Below the pieces are notes generated by a model, which saw nothing but the letters and a program-made list of their open reading frames with translations, had not been told where the DNA came from and did no database searches. A DNA stretch of 64,000 nucleotides, taken from positions 1 to 64,000 of the forward strand of contig JBFMCL010000009.1 in assembly GCA_040754395.1 (NCBI GenBank), written 5' to 3'. Below, one piece after another: positions 1-8,175 of the stretch; position 1 is the stretch's first letter, and each line of letters opens with the position of its first letter. The stretch comes from Nitrospirota bacterium. GTDB taxonomy: Bacteria > Nitrospirota > Thermodesulfovibrionia > Thermodesulfovibrionales > SM23-35. The position numbers and the translations under genes are program-made.

Positions 1-2
1 AG

Positions 3-95
3 GCGGCCTGGCGTATTGCCGTCGAGGCCTGGCTGAATAAGAAAGGTTTTGTAACCGTGACCCTGAATGGAAAAGTGTTACCCAGTTTTTTCTGA
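3..95 (+). CDS. C-terminal 30 residues of an unidentified protein (partial)
   Basis: Frame 3 is open from the window edge to a TGA at 93-95 and encodes about 30 residues ending in VLPSFF. The fragment has a helical stretch (AAWRIAVEAWL) followed by a strand-like stretch. I do not recognise the family. It is plausible as the end of a gene that starts outside the window, but 30 residues could also be open by chance. It ends 23 bases before the GTG that opens the next reading frame. Confidence 0.3.
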   Translation, partial: AAWRIAVEAWLNKKGFVTVTLNGKVLPSFF

Positions 96-118
96 TTTCG
101 GTATCATTAACTCATGGC

Positions 119-1198
119 GTGCACAATTGTTATGAAAAAGCGATTCAGCTAATGCCGCATTCACCTGAAACACATTGGAATATGTCATCTGTACTTTTAA
201 CTTCTGGCAATTTTGTGCAAGGGTGGAAGGAGTTTGAGTGGCGTTTGCAAGAGGATGAACAATTTAAACATTTCAATAAGTTGCCTTACCCAATATGGGA
301 CGGTTCTCCTCTTAAAGGAAAAAATATATTGATACGTGATGAACAGGGTATAGGTGATAGAATAATGTTTGCATCTTGTCTTTCTGAAGTGATTTCTCAA
401 GCAGAGTTATGCATAGTCGAAACACACAAAAGACTTGTACCGCTTTTTGCTCGATCGTTTCCTCAATCGATAATAATAGAACGTATCGAACAAGCTACTT
501 ATCCAATGGAACTTCCGATACCAGATATGCAAATTGCTATAGGTAGTTTAGCCAAGTTTTTCTTGCCCGACCTTGCCAGTTTTTCAAAGATAAAAGCCTA
601 TTTAAGGCCAGATTCAGATAAGATGGAAGTTTGGCGCAATCGGTATGATTCACTCGGAAATAATTTGAAAGTAGGCATATCTTGGCGTGGCGGCAGTACC
701 CCTTATCAGACGCGAAAAAGGTCTATTGAACTTGAGCAATGGCGTATATTGTTGACAATATGTGATATAGACTTTATAAATTTACAGTATGGAGATTGTT
801 CAAAGGATATTGAGGATACGAAAGAAAAAATGAAAGTTATAATCCACAACTGGATAGATGCGGATCCCCTCAAAGACTTGGACAATTTTGCTGCGCAAAT
901 TGCTGCTCTTGATTTGGTTATCTCTATAGACAATTCAACAGTTCACATGGCTGGAGCACTTGGAGTGCCTGTTTGGACTCTTCTGCCGTTTGTGCCTGAC
1001 TGGCGCTGGATGCTGGAGCGGGAAGACAGTCCATGGTACCCCACTATGAGGTTATTTCGTCAGCCTTCACCAGGAGATTGGGAATCAGTGATAATCAAAG
1101 TGAGAGAAGAGTTGCTGAATTTATTGAAAAAAAGTAAAGGAGTCTTCCCACTTATTTGCCAAGGCAAAATGAAAATGTCCGGTCCGAATAAAAATTGA
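119..1198 (+). CDS. TPR/glycosyltransferase-9-like protein, probably missing its N-terminus
   Basis: The first ~36 residues look like the last TPR of a longer array (CYEKAIQLMPHSPETHWNMS is a typical TPR helix pair). The rest resembles the ADP-heptose/glycosyltransferase-9-like domain found at the end of bacterial TPR glycosyltransferase proteins: GIGD near residue 78, DNSTVHMAGALGVPVW near 272-287 and PFVPDWRWML shortly after. Such proteins usually have several TPRs and several hundred more residues upstream. Here an in-frame stop lies at 38-40 and no ribosome-binding site precedes the GTG, so the gene is probably decapitated. The codons are visibly more AT-rich than those of its neighbours, which fits transfer or a recombination edge. 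Family assignment is fairly secure; activity is doubtful. Confidence 0.65.
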   Translation: MHNCYEKAIQLMPHSPETHWNMSSVLLTSGNFVQGWKEFEWRLQEDEQFKHFNKLPYPIWDGSPLKGKNILIRDEQGIGDRIMFASCLSEVISQAELCIVETHKRLVPLFARSFPQSIIIERIEQATYPMELPIPDMQIAIGSLAKFFLPDLASFSKIKAYLRPDSDKMEVWRNRYDSLGNNLKVGISWRGGSTPYQTRKRSIELEQWRILLTICDIDFINLQYGDCSKDIEDTKEKMKVIIHNWIDADPLKDLDNFAAQIAALDLVISIDNSTVHMAGALGVPVWTLLPFVPDWRWMLEREDSPWYPTMRLFRQPSPGDWESVIIKVREELLNLLKKSKGVFPLICQGKMKMSGPNKN

Positions 1199-1296
1199 AA
1201 CTCGGAACCCCAGCTTATTTACAGTCAGCAGTTCTTGGTGAGAAATTCAAACAGTTACGATCTAATTGACAACAATGAACGCAATCAGTCGAACTG

Positions 1297-2163
1297 TTAT
1301 TGCGGCCAATCTGCTTTAACCCCTGCCAGAAATTCATTGATGTTTTTCCAGTAGTCCTCGTTTTCATGTATCGTGTTATGATCCTCGTCCTGTATCGAGA
1401 TAAAGATATGCGGCCCTCCCCATTTCTCCGCGAGTCTTTTTGAATATTTGACGGGTATTATCGTATCTTCAGAGGCTACCATCACCAGCAAGGGTGAAGT
1501 GATCAGCGGGGCTATCGCGAGAGAATCGAACCGGTGCCTGAGGAGAAGTCTGACGGGAAGAAACGGAAAATGTTCCTTTCCGATACTCACCAGGCTGTCA
1601 TAAGGAGATACAAGGATCACTGCCTTTATGTTTCTTGCCTTCGCGAGAAAGACCGCAACACCGGTTCCCAGGCTTCTTCCCATTGTCACTATCCTGTTTT
1701 TGTCAATATCAGGTCTTCCTGCAAAATAGTCATAGATGGCGGTTGCATCCGCACAGAAATTCTTCTCGCCCGGGTTCCCCTCACTCAGTCCGTACCCCCG
1801 ATAATTGATCAATGCCAGTGACCAGCCTTGAATTCTGTGGGAATAGTGAATGAGATATGACAATTCCTCGGCATTGCCGCCAAAATATATGATGAGAGGA
1901 GATTGTTGGAGGTTTGAGTTTTTTACCAACCAGCCTCTGAGGTGAATGTGTTTTTCAGTTTTGAGACTGATGTTCTCAATTTGAGAATTCTGAGAATGCA
2001 CGTGCACAATTCTTTCTGATTCTTCTGCGGTCAGGCGCTGCGGAAAAAAGATCATCTTATCCTGAAAAAAGTAGGGAAGGGCTAAGAGAAGAAAAAAACT
2101 GATTAACACGATTGTCATAGTTTTTCCGGTATCTTTCAGAAAAGTCTTGAGTCCTGACCGCAT
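1297..2163 (-). CDS. Membrane-anchored alpha/beta hydrolase (BEM46/YfhR type)
   Basis: 288 residues. Residues 15-33 form one hydrophobic segment that should anchor the protein in the inner membrane or act as an uncleaved signal. The rest is an alpha/beta-hydrolase fold: the nucleophile elbow GRSLG puts the catalytic Ser at 164, Asp233 lies in SEDTIIP and His262 in DEDHNTIH. All three triad positions are present. This group includes BEM46-like serine hydrolases whose substrates are mostly unknown. The gene stands alone and is divergent from scpA, sharing a ~120-bp upstream region with it. A lipase or peptidase role cannot be chosen from sequence alone. Confidence 0.8.
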   Translation of the reverse strand: MRSGLKTFLKDTGKTMTIVLISFFLLLALPYFFQDKMIFFPQRLTAEESERIVHVHSQNSQIENISLKTEKHIHLRGWLVKNSNLQQSPLIIYFGGNAEELSYLIHYSHRIQGWSLALINYRGYGLSEGNPGEKNFCADATAIYDYFAGRPDIDKNRIVTMGRSLGTGVAVFLAKARNIKAVILVSPYDSLVSIGKEHFPFLPVRLLLRHRFDSLAIAPLITSPLLVMVASEDTIIPVKYSKRLAEKWGGPHIFISIQDEDHNTIHENEDYWKNINEFLAGVKADWPQ

Positions 2164-2284
2164 GGGAAACGATTGCTCCTGCCCGGAAGGGCTTTCTAAA
2201 GACTATACAGGAAAAAAAGCCGGTAATACAAGCGTCTGCCGGTAAATTTTTTCGGTCTCTCTTGAGGTATAATACATACGCACC

Positions 2285-3031
2285 ATGGCTGATGGCATTA
2301 ACATAAAGATACCTGTCTTCGAAGGGCCCTTTGATCTGCTTTTGCACCTTATCAGGGAAAACAAGATAGACATCTATGATATCCCGATCTCGGTTATCAC
2401 GGGTCAGTACCTCCAGTACATCGAGATGATGAAGGAACTGAACCTCGAGATTGCAGGAGAGTTTCTTGTGATGGCTGCAACCCTGATCCAGATAAAATCG
2501 CGGATGCTCCTGCCTCCCGATGAGGAAGCCCCGCCGGAAGAGCAGGAAGATCCGAGACATGAGCTTGTCCAGAGGCTGCTGGAGTACCAGAAATACAAGG
2601 AAGCAGCCGCTGATTTCAGAATACGGGAAGATGAATGGCTGAAGATTTTTCACCGCGAACCATTTTCAGAGGAAGAAGAGGGCGAACTCTGTCTTTTCAA
2701 TGTCGGCATTTTTGATCTCATCGGTGCCTTCAAAAAAATCCTCGATAAGGCCCCTCCCGAGGTTGTTTCCATTACCATGGAAACACTTACGGTGAAGGAC
2801 AAGATGTCCACGATCATGGAGATAATCGAAGGACAGGATGCGGTCAGATTTGAGGAACTCTTCAAAGACGGCATCACAAGGGTTCAGATCATCGTGACCT
2901 TCATTGCACTCCTAGAGCTTATCAGGCTCGGCCTTATCAGGGCGTACCAGGAAAAGGCATTCGGAAACATATGGGTAATTAACCCTGCCCGGCAGTCCAC
3001 CGCAGTGAACCAGGCGTCCACTCAGGAATAA
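2285..3031 (+). CDS. scpA: Segregation and condensation protein A
   Basis: 248 residues, the usual ScpA length. The N-terminus (FEGPFDLLLHLIRENKIDIY, residues 13-32) is the classic ScpA start that binds the SMC neck, and the C-terminal winged-helix part follows the acidic, Glu-rich linker around residues 75-90. ScpA is the kleisin that bridges the two SMC heads in the bacterial condensin. A TATAAT lies at 2268-2273, only 12 bases before the ATG, so the transcript may have almost no leader. The usual partner scpB does not follow; the next gene is a cytochrome on the far side of a 196-bp AT-rich gap. Confidence 0.93.
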   Translation: MADGINIKIPVFEGPFDLLLHLIRENKIDIYDIPISVITGQYLQYIEMMKELNLEIAGEFLVMAATLIQIKSRMLLPPDEEAPPEEQEDPRHELVQRLLEYQKYKEAAADFRIREDEWLKIFHREPFSEEEEGELCLFNVGIFDLIGAFKKILDKAPPEVVSITMETLTVKDKMSTIMEIIEGQDAVRFEELFKDGITRVQIIVTFIALLELIRLGLIRAYQEKAFGNIWVINPARQSTAVNQASTQE

Positions 3032-3183
3032 ACCTCTACAAATTTTTTCACAGTCTGTGAAACGCTGATTGACTTCACTCTCCGGCAATTGCTACATTAA
3101 GCGAGAGCTTCATTGATGCGTTGAAGTCAGGCAAGTGACGAGAAATTATAAAATAATCATAATAATTATATATATTTAAAGTA

Positions 3184-3208
3184 TAACATAAAGTAAAAGA
3201 TTATGTTA
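3184..3208. promoter_or_regulatory. Inverted repeat upstream of the first cytochrome gene
   Basis: TAACATAA at 3184-3191 and TTATGTTA at 3201-3208 are perfect 8-base arms separated by 9 bases. They sit 20 bases before the first possible start of the cytochrome gene, in the AT-rich gap 3032-3227. The position fits an operator for the cytochrome locus. No clean -35/-10 pair could be chosen around it, so function is inferred only. Confidence 0.35.
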
Positions 3209-3227
3209 ACGAATTTATAATTTTTTT

Positions 3228-4298
3228 ATGCTGATACAAAAAAGTGGCATTAAATATGCAAATGCTATGAAATATAGACCTATGCAGAAAAAGATATTTT
3301 TAGTTATGGGTATCATTGTGCTGTGCATGGCGATGTTCACGTATGCGCCAGAGAGGGGTGAAGCGGTAGTAGGCGGGGATTGCGATGCATGCCATTCCCT
3401 GTATCCCGGGATGATGGAAAAAACCATGCGAGGAAAGCCATTTCAGTTTGTGCTCAGAGATATCTTCTGCATCAACTGCCATTCTCATAACACCAGCGAG
3501 ACTATTAAGCTGCTCGGTGGCAACAGGGTGCCTGTAGTTTTCAACAACGTGAAGCCGGTACACCCCCTTGCCGGAGGGAATTTCTACCCTGTCGCAAGGG
3601 ATTTTGGTGACAGGAAGGGACATAATGTAAAAAGCATTGCCTCAGTTGATGCGAAATTCAGGAATGTGCCTCCCGGGTACAGCAGGAAACTTGATCCCTC
3701 CCTCACAGGGTATGACATGGGGCAGCAGCTTTCCTGTGCGGGCACGAACGGTTGTCACGGGGACAGAAATATTGAAGACCCTTTTGAGGCTGTGTTCGGT
3801 GCCCACCATGCTGTGGGGTTGCCAATCGACGGAAGCACAACCGCGAAGAGTTACCGTTACTTGAGGAATGCCGGAAAAGTGAAGGGTGTCACGGGATATG
3901 AGGACAATGAATGGAACAGGCATGCTACAGCGGATAAGCATAATGAATATACTCCGTCGATTGATGAATTCTGTACCAGCTGTCACGGCGAGTTTCATAC
4001 AGGAAAACTATCCTCCGTGAAAAGCCCGTGGTTCAGGCACCCTACAGGAATTGTCCTGCCTTCAAATGGTGAATATGCCAATTACCGGACATACAATCCG
4101 GATGCGCCGGTTGCAAGGCCTGTGCTTCCTCAGTCTCCCAGTAATGTGGTTACCCCGGGAAAAGATGCAGTCAGTTGTCTGTCCTGCCACCTTGCCCATG
4201 CAGGACCTTACGAATCCCTGCTGAGATGGGATTATGACAATATCTTTACCGGGGAAGACGAAAAAGGCGGTTGCATTGTATGTCATACGGGAAAATAA
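3228..4298 (+). CDS. Secreted multiheme cytochrome c, CX5CH family (paralog 1)
   Basis: Five CxxCH motifs (residues 52, 81, 249, 317, 349) and one CX5CH motif, CAGTNGCH at 170-177 (bases 3735-3758). The N-terminus is a signal peptide; Met19 at base 3282 would give the most compact one, and no start has a clear ribosome-binding site. Between motifs it shares a family signature with the three other CX5CH proteins here: LAGGNF, KGHNV, SYR[YF]L, HNEY, GEYA.Y and VTPG.D.V.CLSCH.AH, ending in CHTGK. The His of KGHNV could be a distal heme ligand. Expected location is periplasm or cell surface. It opens the locus and precedes paralog 2 by 77 bases. The heme count is read directly from sequence; an electron-transfer role is inferred. 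Confidence 0.88.
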   Translation: MLIQKSGIKYANAMKYRPMQKKIFLVMGIIVLCMAMFTYAPERGEAVVGGDCDACHSLYPGMMEKTMRGKPFQFVLRDIFCINCHSHNTSETIKLLGGNRVPVVFNNVKPVHPLAGGNFYPVARDFGDRKGHNVKSIASVDAKFRNVPPGYSRKLDPSLTGYDMGQQLSCAGTNGCHGDRNIEDPFEAVFGAHHAVGLPIDGSTTAKSYRYLRNAGKVKGVTGYEDNEWNRHATADKHNEYTPSIDEFCTSCHGEFHTGKLSSVKSPWFRHPTGIVLPSNGEYANYRTYNPDAPVARPVLPQSPSNVVTPGKDAVSCLSCHLAHAGPYESLLRWDYDNIFTGEDEKGGCIVCHTGK

Positions 4299-4375
4299 AT
4301 ATGCGAAGAGTATGGAGTGAAAAGCATAGAGCACAGCACAAATTCCCAAAAGTACAGCAGAACAGGGAGGATGCA

Positions 4376-5485
4376 ATGAGAAGAGGGATGAATTTCGGAT
4401 TATTTGTGGTATTTTCTCTCTTTTCCATGTTGTTTGGCCTTTGTGTTTTTACAGTAACTGCTGATGCGAGGGTAAAGGGAAAATGCAAGGATTGCCACAC
4501 GATGCACTACAGTTATGAGGGGGAGGGAAGGGCGTACGGGAGCCAGACAGGCCCTTTTCCGATTCTTTCGAAAGGCGGATGTATCGGCTGTCATGCACAG
4601 GATCCAAATGGTGTCAAAAGTATCGTAACGGCAGGAAAAGCGCGGATCCCCCAGGTTCTTCATCATAATGAAAACGATGATCTCGCGGGAGGGAATTTCT
4701 ATTATGTGGCGGATGGGTTTAATCCTGACTATGCAAAAGGGCATAATGTGCGGGGAATCTCACGCCAGGAAAATCCGCCCATGGATATTCCCCCCGCCTT
4801 TGTCGGCAATATTGTTATTGCCGGAGGAACAGGTCCAGCACGCTGGCCGGGACGCCAGCAACTGACCTGTGCAGGTACATGGGGATGTCATGGCAACAGG
4901 ACAGAAGAAGATCCTTACCAGTCCGTTTACGGGGCACATCATGCCGATGATTCGGATATTGACGGTGCAACAGTAGGAACAAGCTACCGTTTTCTTTATG
5001 GAGTGAAAGGGAAGGAACACAATGAATGGGAGTATCAGGCTGCAATAACGGACCATAACGGCTACAAGGGCAGTGTTGACCATGATACCACGGATACCAT
5101 CAGTTACCTGTGCGGGCAGTGTCACGCCGGATTTCACCCGCATCCTAATCTCGGCGGCAGCAGGGAAGTAGGCCATTCATACAATGCGGCTTGGAAAAGA
5201 CATCCTGCCGACATCGCGTTCAACACTGTACATGGCGGTTATGCAAATTCCGAGTACAGTGGATATCTCTTGTACAGCCTGGAGGCTCCTGTAGCCTATG
5301 ATAAGCCTACAGGCAGTGAGGCTGTTGTTGATGCCGGCAGCATTCTCATGTGCCTTTCATGCCACAGATCCCACGCGAGCAAATACCCTGACCTTCTGAG
5401 ATGGGATTATGAAACCATGAAAGCGGAAAAAGGGAAAGGCGGGCAGGGTTGTTTAACGTGTCATACCGGTAAGGCAGGGCATTGA
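4376..5485 (+). CDS. Secreted multiheme cytochrome c, CX5CH family (paralog 2)
   Basis: 369 residues from the ATG at 4376, chosen because GGGAGG lies 8 bases upstream and the signal peptide (MRRGMNFGLFVVFSLF...ADA) begins there; the frame stays open further upstream. Motifs: CKDCH, CIGCH, CAGTWGCH (the CX5CH element, bases 4868-4891), CGQCH, CLSCH and CLTCH, ending CHTGKAGH. It is collinear with its neighbours: LAGGNFYYV, AKGHNV, SYRFL, a shortened HNGY and LLRWDY before the last motif. Secreted or periplasmic electron carrier by inference. A MITE-like repeat begins 8 bases after its stop codon. Confidence 0.88.
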   Translation: MRRGMNFGLFVVFSLFSMLFGLCVFTVTADARVKGKCKDCHTMHYSYEGEGRAYGSQTGPFPILSKGGCIGCHAQDPNGVKSIVTAGKARIPQVLHHNENDDLAGGNFYYVADGFNPDYAKGHNVRGISRQENPPMDIPPAFVGNIVIAGGTGPARWPGRQQLTCAGTWGCHGNRTEEDPYQSVYGAHHADDSDIDGATVGTSYRFLYGVKGKEHNEWEYQAAITDHNGYKGSVDHDTTDTISYLCGQCHAGFHPHPNLGGSREVGHSYNAAWKRHPADIAFNTVHGGYANSEYSGYLLYSLEAPVAYDKPTGSEAVVDAGSILMCLSCHRSHASKYPDLLRWDYETMKAEKGKGGQGCLTCHTGKAGH

Positions 5486-5492
5486 CTATCAG

Positions 5493-5631
5493 CCCAAATC
5501 CAGCGATAGGGATTGTCATTGCGAGTGTAACGAAGCAATCTTGCCTGCGCATAGGAGATTGCCGCGCACCCTTTAGGTGCTCGCAATGACACGCATGTTA
5601 AACTCTTAAGAAACTTATCGCTGGATCTGGG
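5493..5631. repeat. MITE-like palindromic repeat, copy 1
   Basis: 139 bp bounded by 16-base terminal inverted repeats, CCCAAATCCAGCGATA and TATCGCTGGATCTGGG, with one mismatch. An inner pair TCATTGCGAG / CTCGCAATGA makes the whole element foldable. Related copies lie at about 35779-35903 and 55214-55355. It encodes nothing. Repeats with the TCATTGCGAG core are, to my knowledge, common in deltaproteobacterial and Nitrospirota-like genomes. Confidence 0.85.
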
Positions 5632-5732
5632 TTGAAGGCGTTTCCCCGTTGTGTGAATGTGTATCTGTCTCATCTGTAATCAACCCCCGGAAGTCTGCAG
5701 CATCCTCTCAAAAAAGCAAAAGATAAAAAAAC

Positions 5733-5783
5733 TTGACAAAATTTGCTCTCTGTCTTTACATTAATTAGCAAAAGCTAATTAAT
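5733..5783 (+). promoter_or_regulatory. Sigma-70-like promoter overlapped by a perfect palindrome
   Basis: TTGACA at 5733-5738, an 18-base spacer and TACATT at 5757-5762 form a good promoter. A perfect 10-base inverted repeat, ATTAATTAGC (5760-5769), AAAA, GCTAATTAAT (5774-5783), overlaps the -10 box and the predicted start of transcription, as an operator for a repressor would. TTAGCAAA occurs within it and again at 5907-5914. The same half-site recurs before the 8-heme cytochrome gene at 27714. The rest of 5632-5995 is AT-rich and holds no gene. Confidence 0.6.
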
Positions 5784-5995
5784 CACGATTCAGCGATTAT
5801 TTTTTTCTTAAGGGTAAAATTGGCATGAAGCTTGCTCTAATATTATTGTAATGTCATTTTTTCCAAGATTCACAGAGAATATGTGGGAGAATGTCATACA
5901 TAGAATTTAGCAAATAATAATTATCAATAGATAAAATAATAATCATATAGACATGAAAAGCGCTGTGATCCTGAAAAGAAAGGAGGTGAATGAGA

Positions 5996-7117
5996 ATGCG
6001 AATGAAATCTGCAGTATGCTTCATAATGCTTCTCAGTCTGTTGCTCATATCCGGCAATGTGTATGCCATCACAGGAGTCTGTTCGAACTGCCATACCATG
6101 CACAACAGCCAGAACGGCACAAGAATGGCAGACAGGGATGCGCCCTATGAGTATCTGCTGAGGGCAAGCTGTATCGGATGTCATACCGGCTCGACAGGAC
6201 AGGTCAACAGCTACGGTGCGCCGGTTGTCTACCATACCACTGATCCGGCTGGTCAGGGTGCAGGCAAGACACTGGCTGGCGGTGATTTCTACTGGGTTGC
6301 CAGCGGTACTGCCGGCCGTGACGATGCGAAAGGCCACAATGTATACGGGATTGCCAGTGCTGATGTGGCTCTCGGGATGACGCCGCCCGGCTGGCATCCG
6401 GCTGCAACTCCCGGTGCGCTGAATGACGGACAGATCAATGCAGGGGGAGCTGCATGGTCAACACAGCTCAACTGCGCAGGACAGTTTGGATGTCATGGCA
6501 ATCACAGCAGTGCATCCAATGACGGTGGAATTTTCGGCTCACACCACGGAAACACAGGCGGAACTGCGACACAGGCAAACGCTCCAACGTCGGTAGGAGG
6601 CAGTTACCGGTTCCTTGGCGGCATCAACGGACTTGAGGAAGCCGGATGGAACTGGGCTGAAACGGCCAGTACCCACAATGAATATTTCGGCGTGAATGAT
6701 ACGGCAAACAGAAACCAGACCTACACCGCGTATAACAACAAGCGAACCATAAGCTATTCATGTGCACAATGCCACGGGTACTTCCACAGCAGGATTGACG
6801 ACACCGCAACCGGCTCCCCATGGCTAAGACACCCGACTGATGTTGATCTTCCGGCTTCCGGCGAATATGCAACGTACAACCCTGACAATTCCAATCTCTA
6901 CAGTGTTGAAGCGCCTGTCGGACGTGCCACGGTGCCCGCATCCAGCAGCAGCACGGTTACTCCGGGAACGGATATCGTTACCTGCATCTCGTGCCACAGG
7001 GCTCACGGCTCTTCAGAACCAGACATTCTGAGATGGACGTATGCAAATATTCAGGCCGGGACAGGGACTGCTGATACGGGATGTTTTACCTGTCATACAC
7101 AGAAAAATGCCGATTAA
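5996..7117 (+). CDS. Secreted multiheme cytochrome c, CX5CH family (paralog 3)
   Basis: 373 residues from the ATG at 5996, which sits 9 bases after GGAGG in AAAGGAGGTGA, a near-perfect ribosome-binding site; an ATG at 5990 is too close to it. The signal peptide ends near VYA. Motifs: CSNCHTMH, CIGCH, CAGQFGCH (CX5CH, bases 6473-6496), CAQCH, CISCH and CFTCH. It keeps the family signature LAGGDFYWV, AKGHNV, SYRFL, HNEYFG and GEYATYN. It has its own promoter and a strong terminator, so it is a one-gene transcript. With that ribosome-binding site it is probably the most highly made of the family, which would suit a structural subunit. Confidence 0.9.
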   Translation: MRMKSAVCFIMLLSLLLISGNVYAITGVCSNCHTMHNSQNGTRMADRDAPYEYLLRASCIGCHTGSTGQVNSYGAPVVYHTTDPAGQGAGKTLAGGDFYWVASGTAGRDDAKGHNVYGIASADVALGMTPPGWHPAATPGALNDGQINAGGAAWSTQLNCAGQFGCHGNHSSASNDGGIFGSHHGNTGGTATQANAPTSVGGSYRFLGGINGLEEAGWNWAETASTHNEYFGVNDTANRNQTYTAYNNKRTISYSCAQCHGYFHSRIDDTATGSPWLRHPTDVDLPASGEYATYNPDNSNLYSVEAPVGRATVPASSSSTVTPGTDIVTCISCHRAHGSSEPDILRWTYANIQAGTGTADTGCFTCHTQKNAD

Positions 7118-7130
7118 AAGGCAACACGAA

Positions 7131-7166
7131 AAGAGGGCAGGGCAATAACCCTCTGCCCTCTTTTTT
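7131..7166 (+). terminator. Rho-independent terminator after CX5CH cytochrome 3
   Basis: AAGAGGGCAG (7131-7140) pairs with CTGCCCTCTT, followed by a run of T to 7166. The stem is long and GC-rich with a short AT loop. It separates the cytochrome from the propeller genes. Confidence 0.88.
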
Positions 7167-7194
7167 ATGAACAGTAAGAAGACGGATCAGAGAA

Positions 7195-8175
7195 ATGGAA
7201 AAGGGAACAAGAGAATATCAGAGTGAAACAATATCTGTGGAAATAACAAAGGGAATTCTCTGTCTGATCACCATATTGTTACTCCTGATGCCCGGAGCAC
7301 TCATGGCGCAGACAGGTCCGGATTCTGTTACCTACATCGACAGCATACGCGAGGATGAGGAAGGAGGAAAGCTTTACTTTCCTTCATGTATCTTTGCAGA
7401 GCCGGAAAGAAATGAGATCTACATAATTGATGCCAAATCGAGAATCATTATCTATACTTCAGATTTGTTTCCTGTGTATACATTGTCCAAATGTCACGGA
7501 ATCGAGACACCCCAGGGGCTGACGGTGGATTCCGAAGGAAATCTTTATGTTGCGCAGAGCGCGTCGAAAGACAACCCGAGACACAGGATATCGGTGTATA
7601 ACGCGCGCCTGAAATGGGTGCGCGATATCTATATAGAAGGCTTCGAGAACGCTGAATTATTCATACCCTACCGTCTTGCGGTCGACAAAAAAGGGAATAT
7701 TTATGCGTCAGCAGCATATTATCCGGGCATTGTCATCCTGAGTAACCATGGACAGCTTCTGGAAGTTCTCACTGCAGAGGAGGACGACAGGAAAATAAAG
7801 TTGAGCAATGTCACGGTGGATGAAAACGGCAGAATCTATCTGGTCAGTGAAGAAGAAGGGCATATATACGTCTATGATGAAAAAAGAAAGTTTCTTTTTA
7901 AATTCGGGGTGAAAGGAGGCAGCAGCGGGAAATTGAGCAGGCCTCTTGCGGTTGCGGTTGATAACCAGAGGGGAAGGATGTACGTTGTAGACTACATGCG
8001 GCATACGGTGTCAGTCTACGACTATGAGGGCAGGACCCTCTTTGAATTCGGTGGTCTGGGGTGGGGAGAAGGGTGGTTCCAGCATCCGAAGGATATCGCT
8101 GTCGATACCGAGGGAAGGATCCTGGTAGCTGATACGTTTAACGACCGGATAGAGGTGTTTCAGGCGAATGAATAG
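7195..8175 (+). CDS. Secreted NHL-repeat six-bladed beta-propeller
   Basis: 326 residues with a signal peptide or anchor (hydrophobic residues ~21-38). Then come about six NHL-type blades, marked by strand motifs such as EIYIID, NLYVAQ, NIYASA, RIYLVS, RMYVVD and RILVAD, with DEAG-like turns between them. NHL propellers bind proteins or sugars and have no catalytic site here. It overlaps the next propeller gene by 8 bases, so the two are co-translated. In a cytochrome locus, a propeller scaffold that docks or positions cytochromes is a reasonable inference, not shown. Confidence 0.82.
   Translation: MEKGTREYQSETISVEITKGILCLITILLLLMPGALMAQTGPDSVTYIDSIREDEEGGKLYFPSCIFAEPERNEIYIIDAKSRIIIYTSDLFPVYTLSKCHGIETPQGLTVDSEGNLYVAQSASKDNPRHRISVYNARLKWVRDIYIEGFENAELFIPYRLAVDKKGNIYASAAYYPGIVILSNHGQLLEVLTAEEDDRKIKLSNVTVDENGRIYLVSEEEGHIYVYDEKRKFLFKFGVKGGSSGKLSRPLAVAVDNQRGRMYVVDYMRHTVSVYDYEGRTLFEFGGLGWGEGWFQHPKDIAVDTEGRILVADTFNDRIEVFQANE

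Noticed and set aside
5924-6397. Long open frames on the - strand inside the cytochrome genes, such as 5924-6397
   Set aside because: They are shadows of the CxxCH-rich + strand frames, rich in Cys, His and Arg, with no ribosome-binding site or recognisable family.
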